In this document: piece after piece, positions 33,188 through 44,214 of the stretch | Position numbering within the stretch: the first letter of the stretch is position 1 | Layout: the number at the start of each line of letters is the position of its first letter | Assembly: GCA_024138015.1 (NCBI GenBank) | Contig: JAMXBB010000004.1 | Coordinates: forward strand, 109,846,193 to 109,910,192 | Origin: Lumnitzera littorea | Lineage: Eukaryota; Streptophyta; Magnoliopsida; Myrtales; Combretaceae | Reading direction: 5' to 3' | DNA length: 64,000 nt | The notes under the pieces: generated by a model | What the model saw: only the letters and a program-made list of their open reading frames with translations | Database searches by the model: none | Told to the model about the DNA's origin: nothing | Translations under genes and position numbers: made by a program

Positions 33188-33224
33188 GTGACAAAGTCGG
33201 AAAAGAGAGTATTTAAGGAACCGT

Positions 33225-34375
33225 ATGGTCGTGGGATTTCTGGAAAAGTTTGTAATCTAAGCTTGAAGAGGCTAAAGTACTTGAAGAAGTAAAGGCTTGA
33301 AAAAGTGAAAAGTGAGAGTGACTGAAGCACTGACAAATATCAGTATGCCTTAAAAAGTGAAGGCCTAAAGAGGCTTCAGCTCTTAAAGAGGCTTTAACGC
33401 TTAAAGAGGCAAGGGCCAAAAAGTGGCCTTAACGCTTGAAGAGGTAAGGAACAAAAGAGGCCGAAACGCCTAAATAGGTTAGGGCGCCTAAGGAGGTCGA
33501 AGCCCTTAAGGTAGAGGAAAGGACCAAAAGAGGTTGAAACACCTGAAGAGGCGAGAGGCGAAGGTACCTGAAGAGGTGGGAGAACCTAGAGATGCAAGAA
33601 TCGAAAGAGGCCGAAATGTCTAAATAGGCGTTTAAGCGCATGAAGAGGTTGAAGCGCATGAAGAGGTGAGGGCTTGAGGAGGTCGAAGTGCTTGAGAAGG
33701 CAAGGGCGCTTGAAGAGGTAAGAGGCGAAGGCATCTGAAGAGGTGGGAGCGCTTGGAGAGGTGAGAACTAAAAGAGACTGAAATGCTTAAATAGGCGAGA
33801 GCTCCTGAGGAGGTCAAAGTGCTTGAAGAGGCGAGGGCGCCCGAAGAGGTGAGGCCTTGAAGAGGTGGAAGTGCCTGAGAAGGCCTGAGGTGAAGGCGAT
33901 GGCGCTTGAAGAGGTGAAGGCCTAAGGAGGCCAAAGCACCTAAGGAAGAGGTGAGAATTGAAAGAGGCCGAAACACCTAAAGAGGAGAGAGTACCTAAGG
34001 AGGTTGACACGCTTGAAAAAGCGAAGGCACTTGAAGAGGCGAGGGCCTGAGGAGGCCAAAGAGCCTAAGGAAGAGGCGGGAGCGCTTGGAGAGGCAAGAA
34101 TTGAAAGAGGCTGAAACGTCTAAATAGGCTAGGGCGCCTAAAGAGGCGAAGGCTTAAGGAGGCTAAAGTGCCTAAGAAGGAGAGGGCGCCTGAAGAGGGG
34201 AGAGGCGAAGGCACATGAAGAGGCAGGAGTGCTTGGATACGCGAGAACCAAAAAAGGCTGAAACGCCTAAATAGGCAAGGGCGCCTGAAGAGGTTGAAGT
34301 GCTTGAAGAGGCGAGGGTACTTGAAGATGTGATGGCCTAAGAAGGTTGAAATGGTTAAAAAGGCTAGGGGAGCAT
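33225..34375. repeat. GA-rich minisatellite with higher-order repeats
   Basis: Short units like TTGAAGAGGCGAGGGCGCC, in many variants, fill 1.1 kb. A longer motif (GAAAGAGGCCGAAACGCCTA and variants, then AATAGG) returns at about 33453, 33605, 33768, 33958, 34101 and 34249, giving a higher-order spacing of 143 to 190 bp. Reverse-strand frames rich in Ser, Leu and Pro here are products of the repeat, not genes. The array lies near the 3' LTR of its element, as in the large Ogre-type element. Confidence 0.85.
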
Positions 34376-37300
34376 GTAAGTTGTCCAAGCTAAGCGTGAC
34401 TTGTGCTAAGTAGAATCAGAAGATAGACTAGTTGACCTCTGATCCGTTAAAAAATAGGACCTAAGAATTAGTTATTTATGTTTTGCTCGTCACTTGTAAT
34501 GTGTAGGGCTTAGAGTTATTCAAGAGTAGTCTGTTAACAAATTGTACTTTGTGTAGGCTAAAATGTTTGTGTAGGCTAAAATGGGAGTAATTTCTTTAGC
34601 CTCAATCTGTCTTTGAATTCTTGTTGGAGCATTACGTAGATGGATAATACATTGTCCATGAATTGAGTATGAATATTAACAATAAATTGGTATAAGACAT
34701 CGCATAAAACATATAACCCGGGGGATAAATAATGAATAAATCACAAAAGGTGAAAATGAAGTTGTACTTATCTTCCAACAATGATAGTGCGTGTAAGTGG
34801 GCTCATTTATATGCATCGGTTGTTGGCTCATGAAATTTGACAATTGTTTTATGTTGCCTGCTTTGGGAATACTGCTTCCTTTGTTTAAAGCTCAAAGTCT
34901 CTATACTTTTGCCAAGTTCTTGCGTTTCATGAAGTTGAACTTTAATTTCCCAACACTTAGTAGGTGGGAATATTAATCTCTGTAGAAAGAGACTCGGTAA
35001 TGGAGCTATGTAAGCCGTATGGCTTAGTGTCGCTATTGAGGAATAGCTTAGTCTTTACTTGGTTCAGGTAGCTTAGCGTATGTGTAAGCTTAATATGTGC
35101 GCAAGCTGATTGAGACGACTTCAATAATACCGTACACTGAATCAAGCAATCGAACAAGCCGTTAACTGAATTATCACGAAAACCAGCTGCCAACCGAATC
35201 GACTTCTCTGCACGTGTACACTTAATCAGGACAACACACAATGATTCACATTAGTTTCTGCGTAAAGCCCAAGTATCAAATGAATTTATTCAGTACCCTT
35301 CGGCTCAGCCACAACAGCTTAAAGTACATGTCGTATTCTGGATGCTCAGCAACTTTAAGATTGGACACTTAGGGAGCTCAATGAGAAACTACTGCAGTTT
35401 ACCTTTAATGGATCCTATTGAGAATCTGGCAATTAATAGCAGGTCAACCTTTTTGGATAGATGCTCGACTTATCATGGTTGTTTGGCTTAGTTTCAAGCC
35501 TCATAATGGACAGACTCAGCAACCTTGGAGTTTCTCGACAAACTTGGAATAGCTCGGCCAATGCGAGTTGTCGGTAAGCTTGGCCTCTACTTTGCTTTAA
35601 TCTCATGTAAGCAGCCATTGTGTGGAGCAGCACGACCATAGTTGCTATTAAAGCTTAGTAAAGAAAAGAGCTCGGCCTTAACTTAGTATTCGTGGTACTC
35701 GGCCTGTTAGAAAATCGGCCTTTGCCTTGCCGAGAGTGTGCTTATTCGGCATTCGCTATCTCGAAGCATGAGTGGACATTATGCCAAAGTACTTGGCATA
35801 GATTCAGTTGCGACTTGGCCGAGCAAGTTGCTATGAGCATGATGGGTATGCTGCGAGCCCATTGCTACTATTTATTTGTAGAAAATGTTTAGGTTGGTCT
35901 CGGCATCATTGGTCTCAGCGACTCAGACTAGGCATGGACTTGGGAATTAGATTACTTCTAAAGCACTCGACCTCTCAACAATTCGTAGGCTGATGTAAAT
36001 TGATCGGCATAGGATGACAAGGACTTTAGGAAGTTGCTTACTCTAGACAACTTGGCAAGCAGTCTTCGATGAAACCCCAAACATCCCCCCAGCCTTTTGG
36101 TTTCCTATCTCTCAACCTCTTGGCCATTGTTGTAAGTGAGAACAGCTCGGCATGATGCTTCTCGGCATCCTGTTTCTTGGTTTCTTGGCCATAGAAGCAC
36201 TAGTTTTCTCGACACTCGTAGGCCGATAGAAATTGCTCTACACGACATGGCATGGTACTCGCTAACTTGATATGAATCATACGTGCTTGGCTTCTCGGCT
36301 ATCGTCATTAGTCAGCAGCACTTGCTTGGAAAAAGCTGGAGTTTGATGCGAGATTGAGCTCGACTGATGTTATTTGGACTTTTTTATCGTGCTCAGGCCG
36401 TACTTGCCAAGCTCGAGTTAGCCTCAATGACTGCGTCCCGTACATCGACAAGCTCAAGTTGGCCTTAAAGGAAACTCAGTTGGAGTTCGGCACGATGATC
36501 CCACTGTTTGGTTGAACATAGCACATGTAATTTTCTTCTTTTATTTGAATACAAGCTTGAGTCGTGATGACTGTACATCTAAAAGGGATTTATCTCTAGC
36601 ACTTTCTTCCAATTGTGCAGGAGCTCCAAATCTGGGGCTTAAATTATATTTTACACACCTGTACGTATAGACAGCTTACTGCTAAGTTCGGTGCGGTACA
36701 CAACTGGAAGTTGGCGTGGACACAAGTATCAGTTCGGTTGAAGATGGCTTTCCGTTGAAAATAGCTGTCGCAATTCGTGACTTTAGATCGATAACTTCAA
36801 ACATAAGGTATGGCCTCTGTGTGACTATTTTCAAAACTCGGATGGAGTGTTGGTGGTCAAAGATTTAATTGATGTCACTATCCTCTAACGAAAATTCACG
36901 AGACCATCTTTGTTTATCTATTTCACGTCAAAATCCTTTCAACTTGTATAATTACTCGTCTTAATTGTTTGGCATTGCTGCCTTGGATTTTTGCTTAATC
37001 TCTTCATAGCAACTCGACATAGCCATGAGTAGCTTGGATAAGATTTGCTGTAAATCTCAACCAGTGCCTGAACCTGAACTTAATGGAGCTCACGCATAAG
37101 TCTAAATGCAAGGAACTCGGTTTGGCACGACCATGAGTAACTCGGGTAAGACTTGTTGGAGGTCAACAAGCGTTCAAGCTCTAACTCGTTAGCTTAGATC
37201 ACATACTTCGGCAATGGAGTAGAAATGTCTGGAGTGTTTGGAGCTTGGCATCATTGTTTGGCTTTGTAGCATGTAGGAAATGGTTGGCACCAAAACTACT

Positions 37301-37916
37301 GCTTGATCCAAAAGGTGGTTGGAAAAGGGTCAAAATGTGTCCTCCGTGAATTCTCTATGAAGTTCAACTGATCGTGGCACTTTCTGATCGTTAAGACCAA
37401 AGCAATAAATCAACAAGTGGCCATACGAAAGCCCTGCTATAGATATGATAGTCGAATACATGTGGGTTGCCGAACTTTTGGCCGCCACAACATAGCATGA
37501 TGACTGTACATAGCAAGGCATCTTGGCACAAGTACACTTCACTAACATATGAATCCATGAAAATTAAATATATATATCCGTCCAATTTACATTCGAAAAT
37601 TAACATGAAGTTTAAGGATCTCTAGAATAGAGGCATATGGCGGTTATTAAGCAGTTAAGTCAGCGTTACCAATTTGGTGATGACGGTTATGAACCAAGAA
37701 AAGATGAAGTTGCTGTTACTAAACTCTTGAAAGGAAAAAACCGACAAAGCCCTTCGTAGTTTCTAGATTGCATACGGAAGCAACTTGTCCAAATCTGAAG
37801 AAACAGTTAAAAGAAAAAGTAGTGTGAACCAAATGAGGAGAACCCATTTGAAGGGCTGAAACATCTCGCTAGTCCCCTTCAAAAGAACATTGAGAAACGT
37901 GAAAATATATTACACG
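34376..37916 (-). other. Internal region of the non-autonomous element, no coding capacity
   Basis: No frame exceeds about 95 codons on either strand and none has a retroviral motif. TCGGC/GCCGA words are frequent between 35300 and 36500, giving higher GC content than the flanks. Confidence 0.65.
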
Positions 37917-37934
37917 TTTCTACAGATAGTGCCA
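37917..37934 (-). other. Primer-binding site remnant of the non-autonomous element
   Basis: Reverse-strand TGGCACTATCTGTAGAAA lies three bases from the 5' LTR. It resembles the plant Ty3/gypsy site TGGCGCCGTCTGTGGGAA with C-to-T and G-to-A changes. Confidence 0.6.
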
Positions 37935-37936
37935 AT

Positions 37937-38247
37937 TATTGACGAGTGATTCTTATTCTGGTACACGAACACTTGCAATATGAGAAAATGGGTACAAGGG
38001 GTGCTAGAGGGTACTCTGGTGCAACCATTCCGATGCTTAAGTTAGCCCTCTTATGATAAGAGTAAAATTGTTTCGTAATTATAAGAGTGAAAGAATGGAG
38101 AAGAGAGTCCTTTTATCAGGGGGTTATTCTTGGTATTTATAGTGAAACAATGAAGATTATACCTAAACTTGATAGTTGGATCGGGTTTATGTATTGGATT
38201 GATTAATATAAGCTCACATAATAATTATCCAAAAATGTTTATCAACT
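37937..38247 (-). repeat. 5' LTR of the non-autonomous element
   Basis: 311 bp, first bases mutated (TATTGACGAG instead of TGTTGACGAG) and ending TATCAACT. Reverse-strand TATA box ACTATAAATACC at about 38133-38146. Confidence 0.85.
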
Positions 38248-38256
38248 ATAGTCACA

Positions 38257-41200
38257 TGGAGTTTAGAACTCCCTAATAGGTACTAGAATAGTGTCATAGG
38301 GAACTCAACCTATAGGTACGATTAAGCTAAGTAGGTCGGCTTGCTAAAATGAGTAGAGTGAACTATGTTAAAGTATCTGAAGGGTACAACCAAGGGCAAG
38401 TCAGGTAAGAGCTTAGACTTAGCTTGGGATCAAGTTGGATTTGCCAATTGAAGGACTAAACCCTTGTAAAAAATGAGCCTTTCTAGTTCACTTAAGAGAA
38501 AGAGTGAGGTTAGAATAAGTCTAGGGGGTTTGGTTGAAAACTGGTTATAAATAATTTTAATTATAAAATTTAAAAATTTATACCTATTGGATAAGATATG
38601 AGTATAGTTTATATTCTATCCATCCTTATTTACTCCTACTGGGTAGACTACATGTTATAAAAACTCTTTAAGTAAATTTTATTTGGTCTCATAAAACTTT
38701 TTAAATATATAATATTGATGTGATAATTGTTAGTGTATTTTGAAAAGGAGTAAATAAAGTTCCCTTTTACAAGTGAATGTCCCGATCATCAATTGCAAAA
38801 CATAATCATCCTAAGTGATATTAATAGGTGGATTTGTAAGAAGAGAGTATGCATATATGAAAATATATACTTTGTTTGTCTCGATTTGGTGGTCCGTGTA
38901 AATATGATTATTTTTCCAATGAAGGTTTTACTTAAAATAATTCTTTTATCCATAAAAAGGATGCTTCCGTTTCCTTAAAAGGATATCAAATATAAACTCA
39001 AGTTTGTCTAAAACTACATCGTTGGCATGCTAATCGGAAGTTTGTCTAAACTCAATTATTTAAAAAAATTATATTCATTTCAATGAAACTTGTATTTAAT
39101 TTCAAATTCAATATATGCTTAAGTTAAATATGAGTATGTTTAAACCCTTAAACTAATTGAACCAAATAAGTTTAGACTGGAATTCTATATAATGATAATC
39201 TATTCAAATAATTTGAGTTTAAATTTGGATTGTTTAAATTTCAATTAAATATTGAATCAAACACTAAGTAATTTTCAAATGGGCTTAATTCATTTTAAAA
39301 GGAAAATTATGATGGAGGGAATTAATGTGTCATAAAATAGTTCAAATAAAAAATTTATAATAACTAATCTAAAAAATCGTTTAAACTTTTTTTGAAACAT
39401 CGATCTTTTATTTGAATTTTTTAAAATATTAATCCTTTATTTGAAACATTTTATAAAACATTAATAATTTATTTAAAATTTTCAAAATATTAATCTTTTA
39501 TTTAAATATATCCCCAAATACTAATAATCTTCGTTATAATTCCCCTTCGTTTTAAATTACCGGCAATCGCACCGTATATGAAAGCAGATAAGAAGAGTAC
39601 GGACAGATTGGTACTTTGGTTGTTGGGTAAAGGGGGGAGTGAATTTTAATAGCCGTTGGGTGTTAGGAGGAATGTGATGATCTGGCGCTTGGCCAGCAAA
39701 CGTGCTTTGACCAGGTCTCACGGGGTCCACGCTTGAATGGGAACGTTGATTGTGGGTCCACCAGTGGATTAGCCAGCTCTTCCTAGCACTTATCCGACGG
39801 ACATGCCATTAAAGGGGCTTCCTTTTGGAAGTGGCTACTCCACGATAAGTTGATAAAAATGATTTTTTTTTTTATTGACCAAAATTGTAAAGATTGTATT
39901 ATATTATTTTCCTTTTATTCCCAAACAATAGTTGCAAAATTTCCATTTTCATTTGGTATAAAATATAAATATCTGACCAACATTAAATATGAATTGAAGT
40001 ACCAGATATTAAAACTTCTTATAATTCAATAGTACGGAAACTAATTTTTTAATAAAATGGATCCATTAAAGTTATATTGTTAGTAAAAAAAAAAAAAATA
40101 ATAAAAAGGTGTGGGCTCAATTAACTTATATTTCTGTGTGTTGAAGAATCGTATATATTAAGGGATAAATAGTATTTATTTAAACCTAATCAATGAAGTT
40201 AAGAATAAAATTGGTGCGTATCCACATGCTTCATGCGCAGAGTTCCGTTGATATCTCTATAGATTGCAAACACCTCATTTTCGTTAAGGGAAAAAATATG
40301 TTGGAAGATCCTTACGTCAAAGAGCAACACAAGTCATTTTAAAATAGAATATGCATTCATGCACCAAATAAATCCTTTTATCCATATTTTTCTTCTCTAA
40401 TGTTAAATAAAGATAAATTACGCTTCGTATGTATGTATTTTCACATTTGTTTAATCACTTTACATATTTTTGTTTTCGTTCTTTTACATTTTACACACAT
40501 GTATGTTATCTGTATGTATAAATATTAATCACAAGACATGTATTAGCTTTTAATTGGTCCATAAATAATTTACTTAATAAAATAGTATTATCAAATTTAT
40601 TTAATAAAGGCCGAGGTGGCCTACAAGGATTTTAATACATGATGGGGTGGCTAGGTCTAAAAAGCTTGTCAAGTTGGAATCAAGTCATGCCATCCTTGTA
40701 GAGTGGATAGAAGCCACCCATCACCTTATTCAGCTCGTACAATTCACCTATGTAATGGTAATCAGTAGCAACCGATAATATATTAATGCCCTTACCAGCC
40801 ATCTCAATGTTAAAATGGTAGTCAGTCATAACTTCTGGAGTGTTACACTAACTCCCAACCCTCTAATCCATTCGTTGGTTATATTAGGAGAAGATTAGAG
40901 CAATTGTCTTCATGGATCTAAATGCGCTTAAAAATAAAACAGATAGAGACTTCATGATATCTTATTTGAGTTACAGATCGTAATGCTTTGAAAGGCATAT
41001 TTCCAATATAAATGATTAAAGGTAGTTAGTTATTCCTTAGCCTTGGGGCGATTGGCAATTATTCCTTTTTTTCTTTTTCTTTTTTTTTTTGCAATTTTTT
41101 TGTGTCTTTATTTTTTTTTTTGTAATTTTCACCATATTATTTAATTAAATACTTTTAATAATATAATTCTATTAAACTAATTATTTATGCACTAATTTAA

Positions 41201-42844
41201 TGACGATGCATATTCCTGAATAAATATTTACATATGAAAGTAAAATATAGTATATAAAATGTAAAAGATGAAAACACAAATATATATGAAATAAAAAACG
41301 TGAAAGTATAGACATATAAAATCTAATTTAATTTAAATAACAGTTAGTATGACACCCTAACTTCGATCTACAATCTTGATAATATTTTCCATCTGGGGCT
41401 TCTATCATAAAGAAATAATTGGTGGAACCTATATCAATAATGTAAAATCTGCTGTTGATCTTAAATGTGTCTTTCAGAAAGCCCTTGTCGAGTCTATTAC
41501 CCACTTTCTTAAAGATATGCGTTTTTAGTTACCCCCATTGTCCTGCTTGCTTCTCTATGCATATCTGTTTAGCTAGAAGTACAATATATAGGACGTATAC
41601 TTTCTTGACGTGAAATTCGATTCAACAGACCATATGATCCATGGAAGATGGGACATGACCGAGTTTTTGAAAAAGTAAGGATTTATATCATGGAAAAAGG
41701 TGTCTTTTCTCTTTGGCAAATCTATACTATTTCAACTTAGAAGTACTGAATTTATGGAGAATTACACGTATTCTTATTAAATTTAAGAAATACACAATCA
41801 TCCTCAACTCTTTATGTATAATATTAGTCCTGTCACATAAGGAAATAAGATATTCTTCATGGCGAGCTTTTATATTTTATAAGCGAAGCGAATAATAGGT
41901 CGAACATATTTTATTATTGTGGAAGAACGATATTTATATAATTATATAAGTGTTGTAGCACTTCATGTAGTTATTTATATTATTTAAGTCCTAGTAGTAG
42001 GTTTTTATTTTTATTTTTTATTTTCATCAATCACACCCTTAAAAAATATTAGAAAAAACATATTGTATTAAAATTTACTTACTAATATCAAGGGAAAGTG
42101 CCAACTTTCTTAAATCTCTATCTTTTCCTCTTTCATTTTTATACTACATTTAAAAACTTGCATCATTTCATTCTCATACTTTCTTTTCTAAATTTTTTTT
42201 TTTTTTTAAGTTGCAGAGCCCTTTCCCTTCGACAAACTCCTTCTTCTCCAAAGCTATTATGATTCGTAAGTGTTTCTTCCGATAATGTAGATCGGACTAC
42301 TTGAGACAAGTGAAAGATTAACGATTGCTTGAATAGAATAAAGCTGTCAAATTCCTCTTAGTTCGCTAATATACACACAATTTTTGCATGAAAAACAAAT
42401 TCAAAAGTATTACTCACTTTATAAAAAAACTAGTCGATAGTACACCTGTTTAATAAGTGCTAAAAATTATATTTAGAATCCTTTCTTAAGGAAGAATTAA
42501 TATATATTTTTATATAACAACCATAAATAATTTCTCTTCACTATTTTTTGTATTATAAAATAATTATTTTATTGAAAAACTCTAATATGTTAATGTTTTT
42601 AGGTTTATATTTTTGATTTGTCCACTTGTTCATGCATAACTGATGACATAATGAAGTATTAAGAAAAGTGGGTAATGTGGAAAGACAAGTGAGTGAATCA
42701 TGGAGTAGTTCTAGCAAATATTATGGGAAGTAGAATAATGGGTTAAAGTGATCGTTAGAAGTTTAATATCATAATTAATTTTTATGGTATTAATAAATAT
42801 ACCTTGCTAAATTAAGTAGTTAATATAAAAAGTTTGTTTCGTTA
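38257..42844. other. Intergenic DNA with one GC-richer island
   Basis: Mostly AT-rich, no coding frame above 62 codons. The stretch 39590-39835 is clearly richer in G and C and contains words common in plant promoters, but no gene is visible beside it. The stretch 41350-41700 is also less AT-rich; a reverse-strand frame there has no domain that I recognise. T-rich runs lie at 41065-41125. Confidence 0.5.
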
Positions 42845-43967
42845 TCTATATTATTAAAGCTAATAGGTTTTTATATAACCGCCTTTTTCCAAATTACTAT
42901 CTAGCCATCAAATTAAAATTATATAAAGAAAAAATCAACATTAAATTTACTTATTAAAAACAATAAATATATTAAAACATATGTAAAATTGTCAAACTAA
43001 CCAATTTCTACTTCCTTACAACTCTTCTCTCTCTCTCTCTTCATCGATTTTTCTCTCTCCCTTAAATCCCTCTACAAAAATGGATTATTTCATTCTCTCT
43101 CTCTCTCTCTCCACTCAAAGCCCATGTTGCAACCTACATCAATAACTCCTTGTGTTATATTATAATAATATTAATACCTCTCTCTCTCCACTCCAAACCT
43201 ATGTTGCAACCCATATCAATAACTGTTCATGTTATATTACAATAATACTAATACATATTGTTATCGTATTTTTTATGGCAATTGTTTTCGTGGGTTTTCT
43301 TTTTTCCTCTTTTTTCCATTGTTGTGTTTGGTAATAGTATCATATTTGTATTTACATTACAATTTCATATTATAAATTGCAACATTATTGAAATGTATAG
43401 CCATTAGTTGGAGATTTTATTATTTATTTCATATATGTGATTTCTAGATGCAAGAATGCATAATTTATATTATTAAAACCAAAACACTTTAATAACTACC
43501 AACTATTATTAAAATTTGATATCTTATATGTTTTAAGAAAATAAAATTAATAAAATTTATTTTTTATTTTTTATTAACTACTATACCACTTATATCACGT
43601 TTTGTAGGCGAGAATAGACTAGAATGAAATTGCGATTTTGACTTCCATATCTTTTCTTAATATTTTGAAGTACATTTAGAAGATAGAGTTGTGATTCGAT
43701 GGGATTAATGATTTCAACTTCAGTAGAAACTCCAATTCTTATCTATAGTCTATATATTTCATCGTTTGAATTTATAGTCTTTAAAATTTTTAATATATAA
43801 CTACTAAAATTAAAAAATTTTACCTAATTGAAAAATTCTAAAAACTTCTAAAAATTGATTAATGAAATTAAAAATTTTATAATTTAAAGGAAAAAAATTC
43901 TTAAAGGATTTTTAATTAATTTTTTTTAATTTTTTAGCACACGCATCGTAGGTGCATGGTTTGTTAG
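42845..43967 (+). mobile_element. Candidate non-autonomous Helitron
   Basis: The left end TCTATATTATTAAAG is the usual 5' start of plant Helitrons. The right end TTTGTTAG follows GCACACGCATCGTAGGTGCATG, which can form an imperfect short hairpin; the canonical terminus is CTRR, so TTAG is one base off. The insertion lies between A (42844) and T (43968), as expected. A second 5'-end-like stretch (TATATTATTAAAACC) at about 43463 suggests a nested or composite copy. Inside are CT microsatellites and a duplication of about 78 bp (43105-43255). No helicase gene is present. Confidence 0.6.
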
Positions 43968-44214
43968 TTATTTATTTATTATTAGATTGAAAACTATATA
44001 GCAATTTAAAAAAATAGTGATTACTTAAGATCTTCTAGCTTTAAACATATAGATAATCTTTTCTTTCATTTCTTTGTTTGACATTTGATCCTTTTCTTTT
44101 TTACATATCTATTTTAGTCTCAACCTTTTTATTTTCGTAACTTTTAGGTTTTCAATACAATTTAGGAAAAACAACATTATTATGTAATAATTAGTATCTT
44201 CTTAGTATCATTAT

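Larger units (their letters stand above)
32858..38247 (-). mobile_element. Non-autonomous LTR retrotransposon (LARD-like), 5,390 bp
   Basis: Two 311-bp LTRs (32858-33168 and 37937-38247) flank 4.8 kb with no gag, reverse transcriptase or integrase. Target duplications ATAGT (32853-32857 and 38248-38252) are exact. Orientation is reverse: the primer-site remnant TTGGCACTATCTGTAG reads from 37935 downward, a purine tract (AGAGAGTGAGGGGCAAG on the reverse strand) lies next to 33168, and a TATA box (ACTATAAATACC) is in the right LTR. LTR start TGTTGATA, TATA context and primer site resemble those of the gag-protease fragment at 648-3173, so that family could have supplied the enzymes. Confidence 0.85.

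Noticed and set aside
33429..34388. Reverse-strand frames of 80-114 codons rich in Ser, Leu and Pro
   Set aside because: They arise from the GA-rich minisatellite; overlapping frames have the same composition and no conserved start.
35433..36308. Frames of 60-68 codons inside the non-autonomous element
   Set aside because: They are short, overlap on both strands and lack any gag or pol motif.
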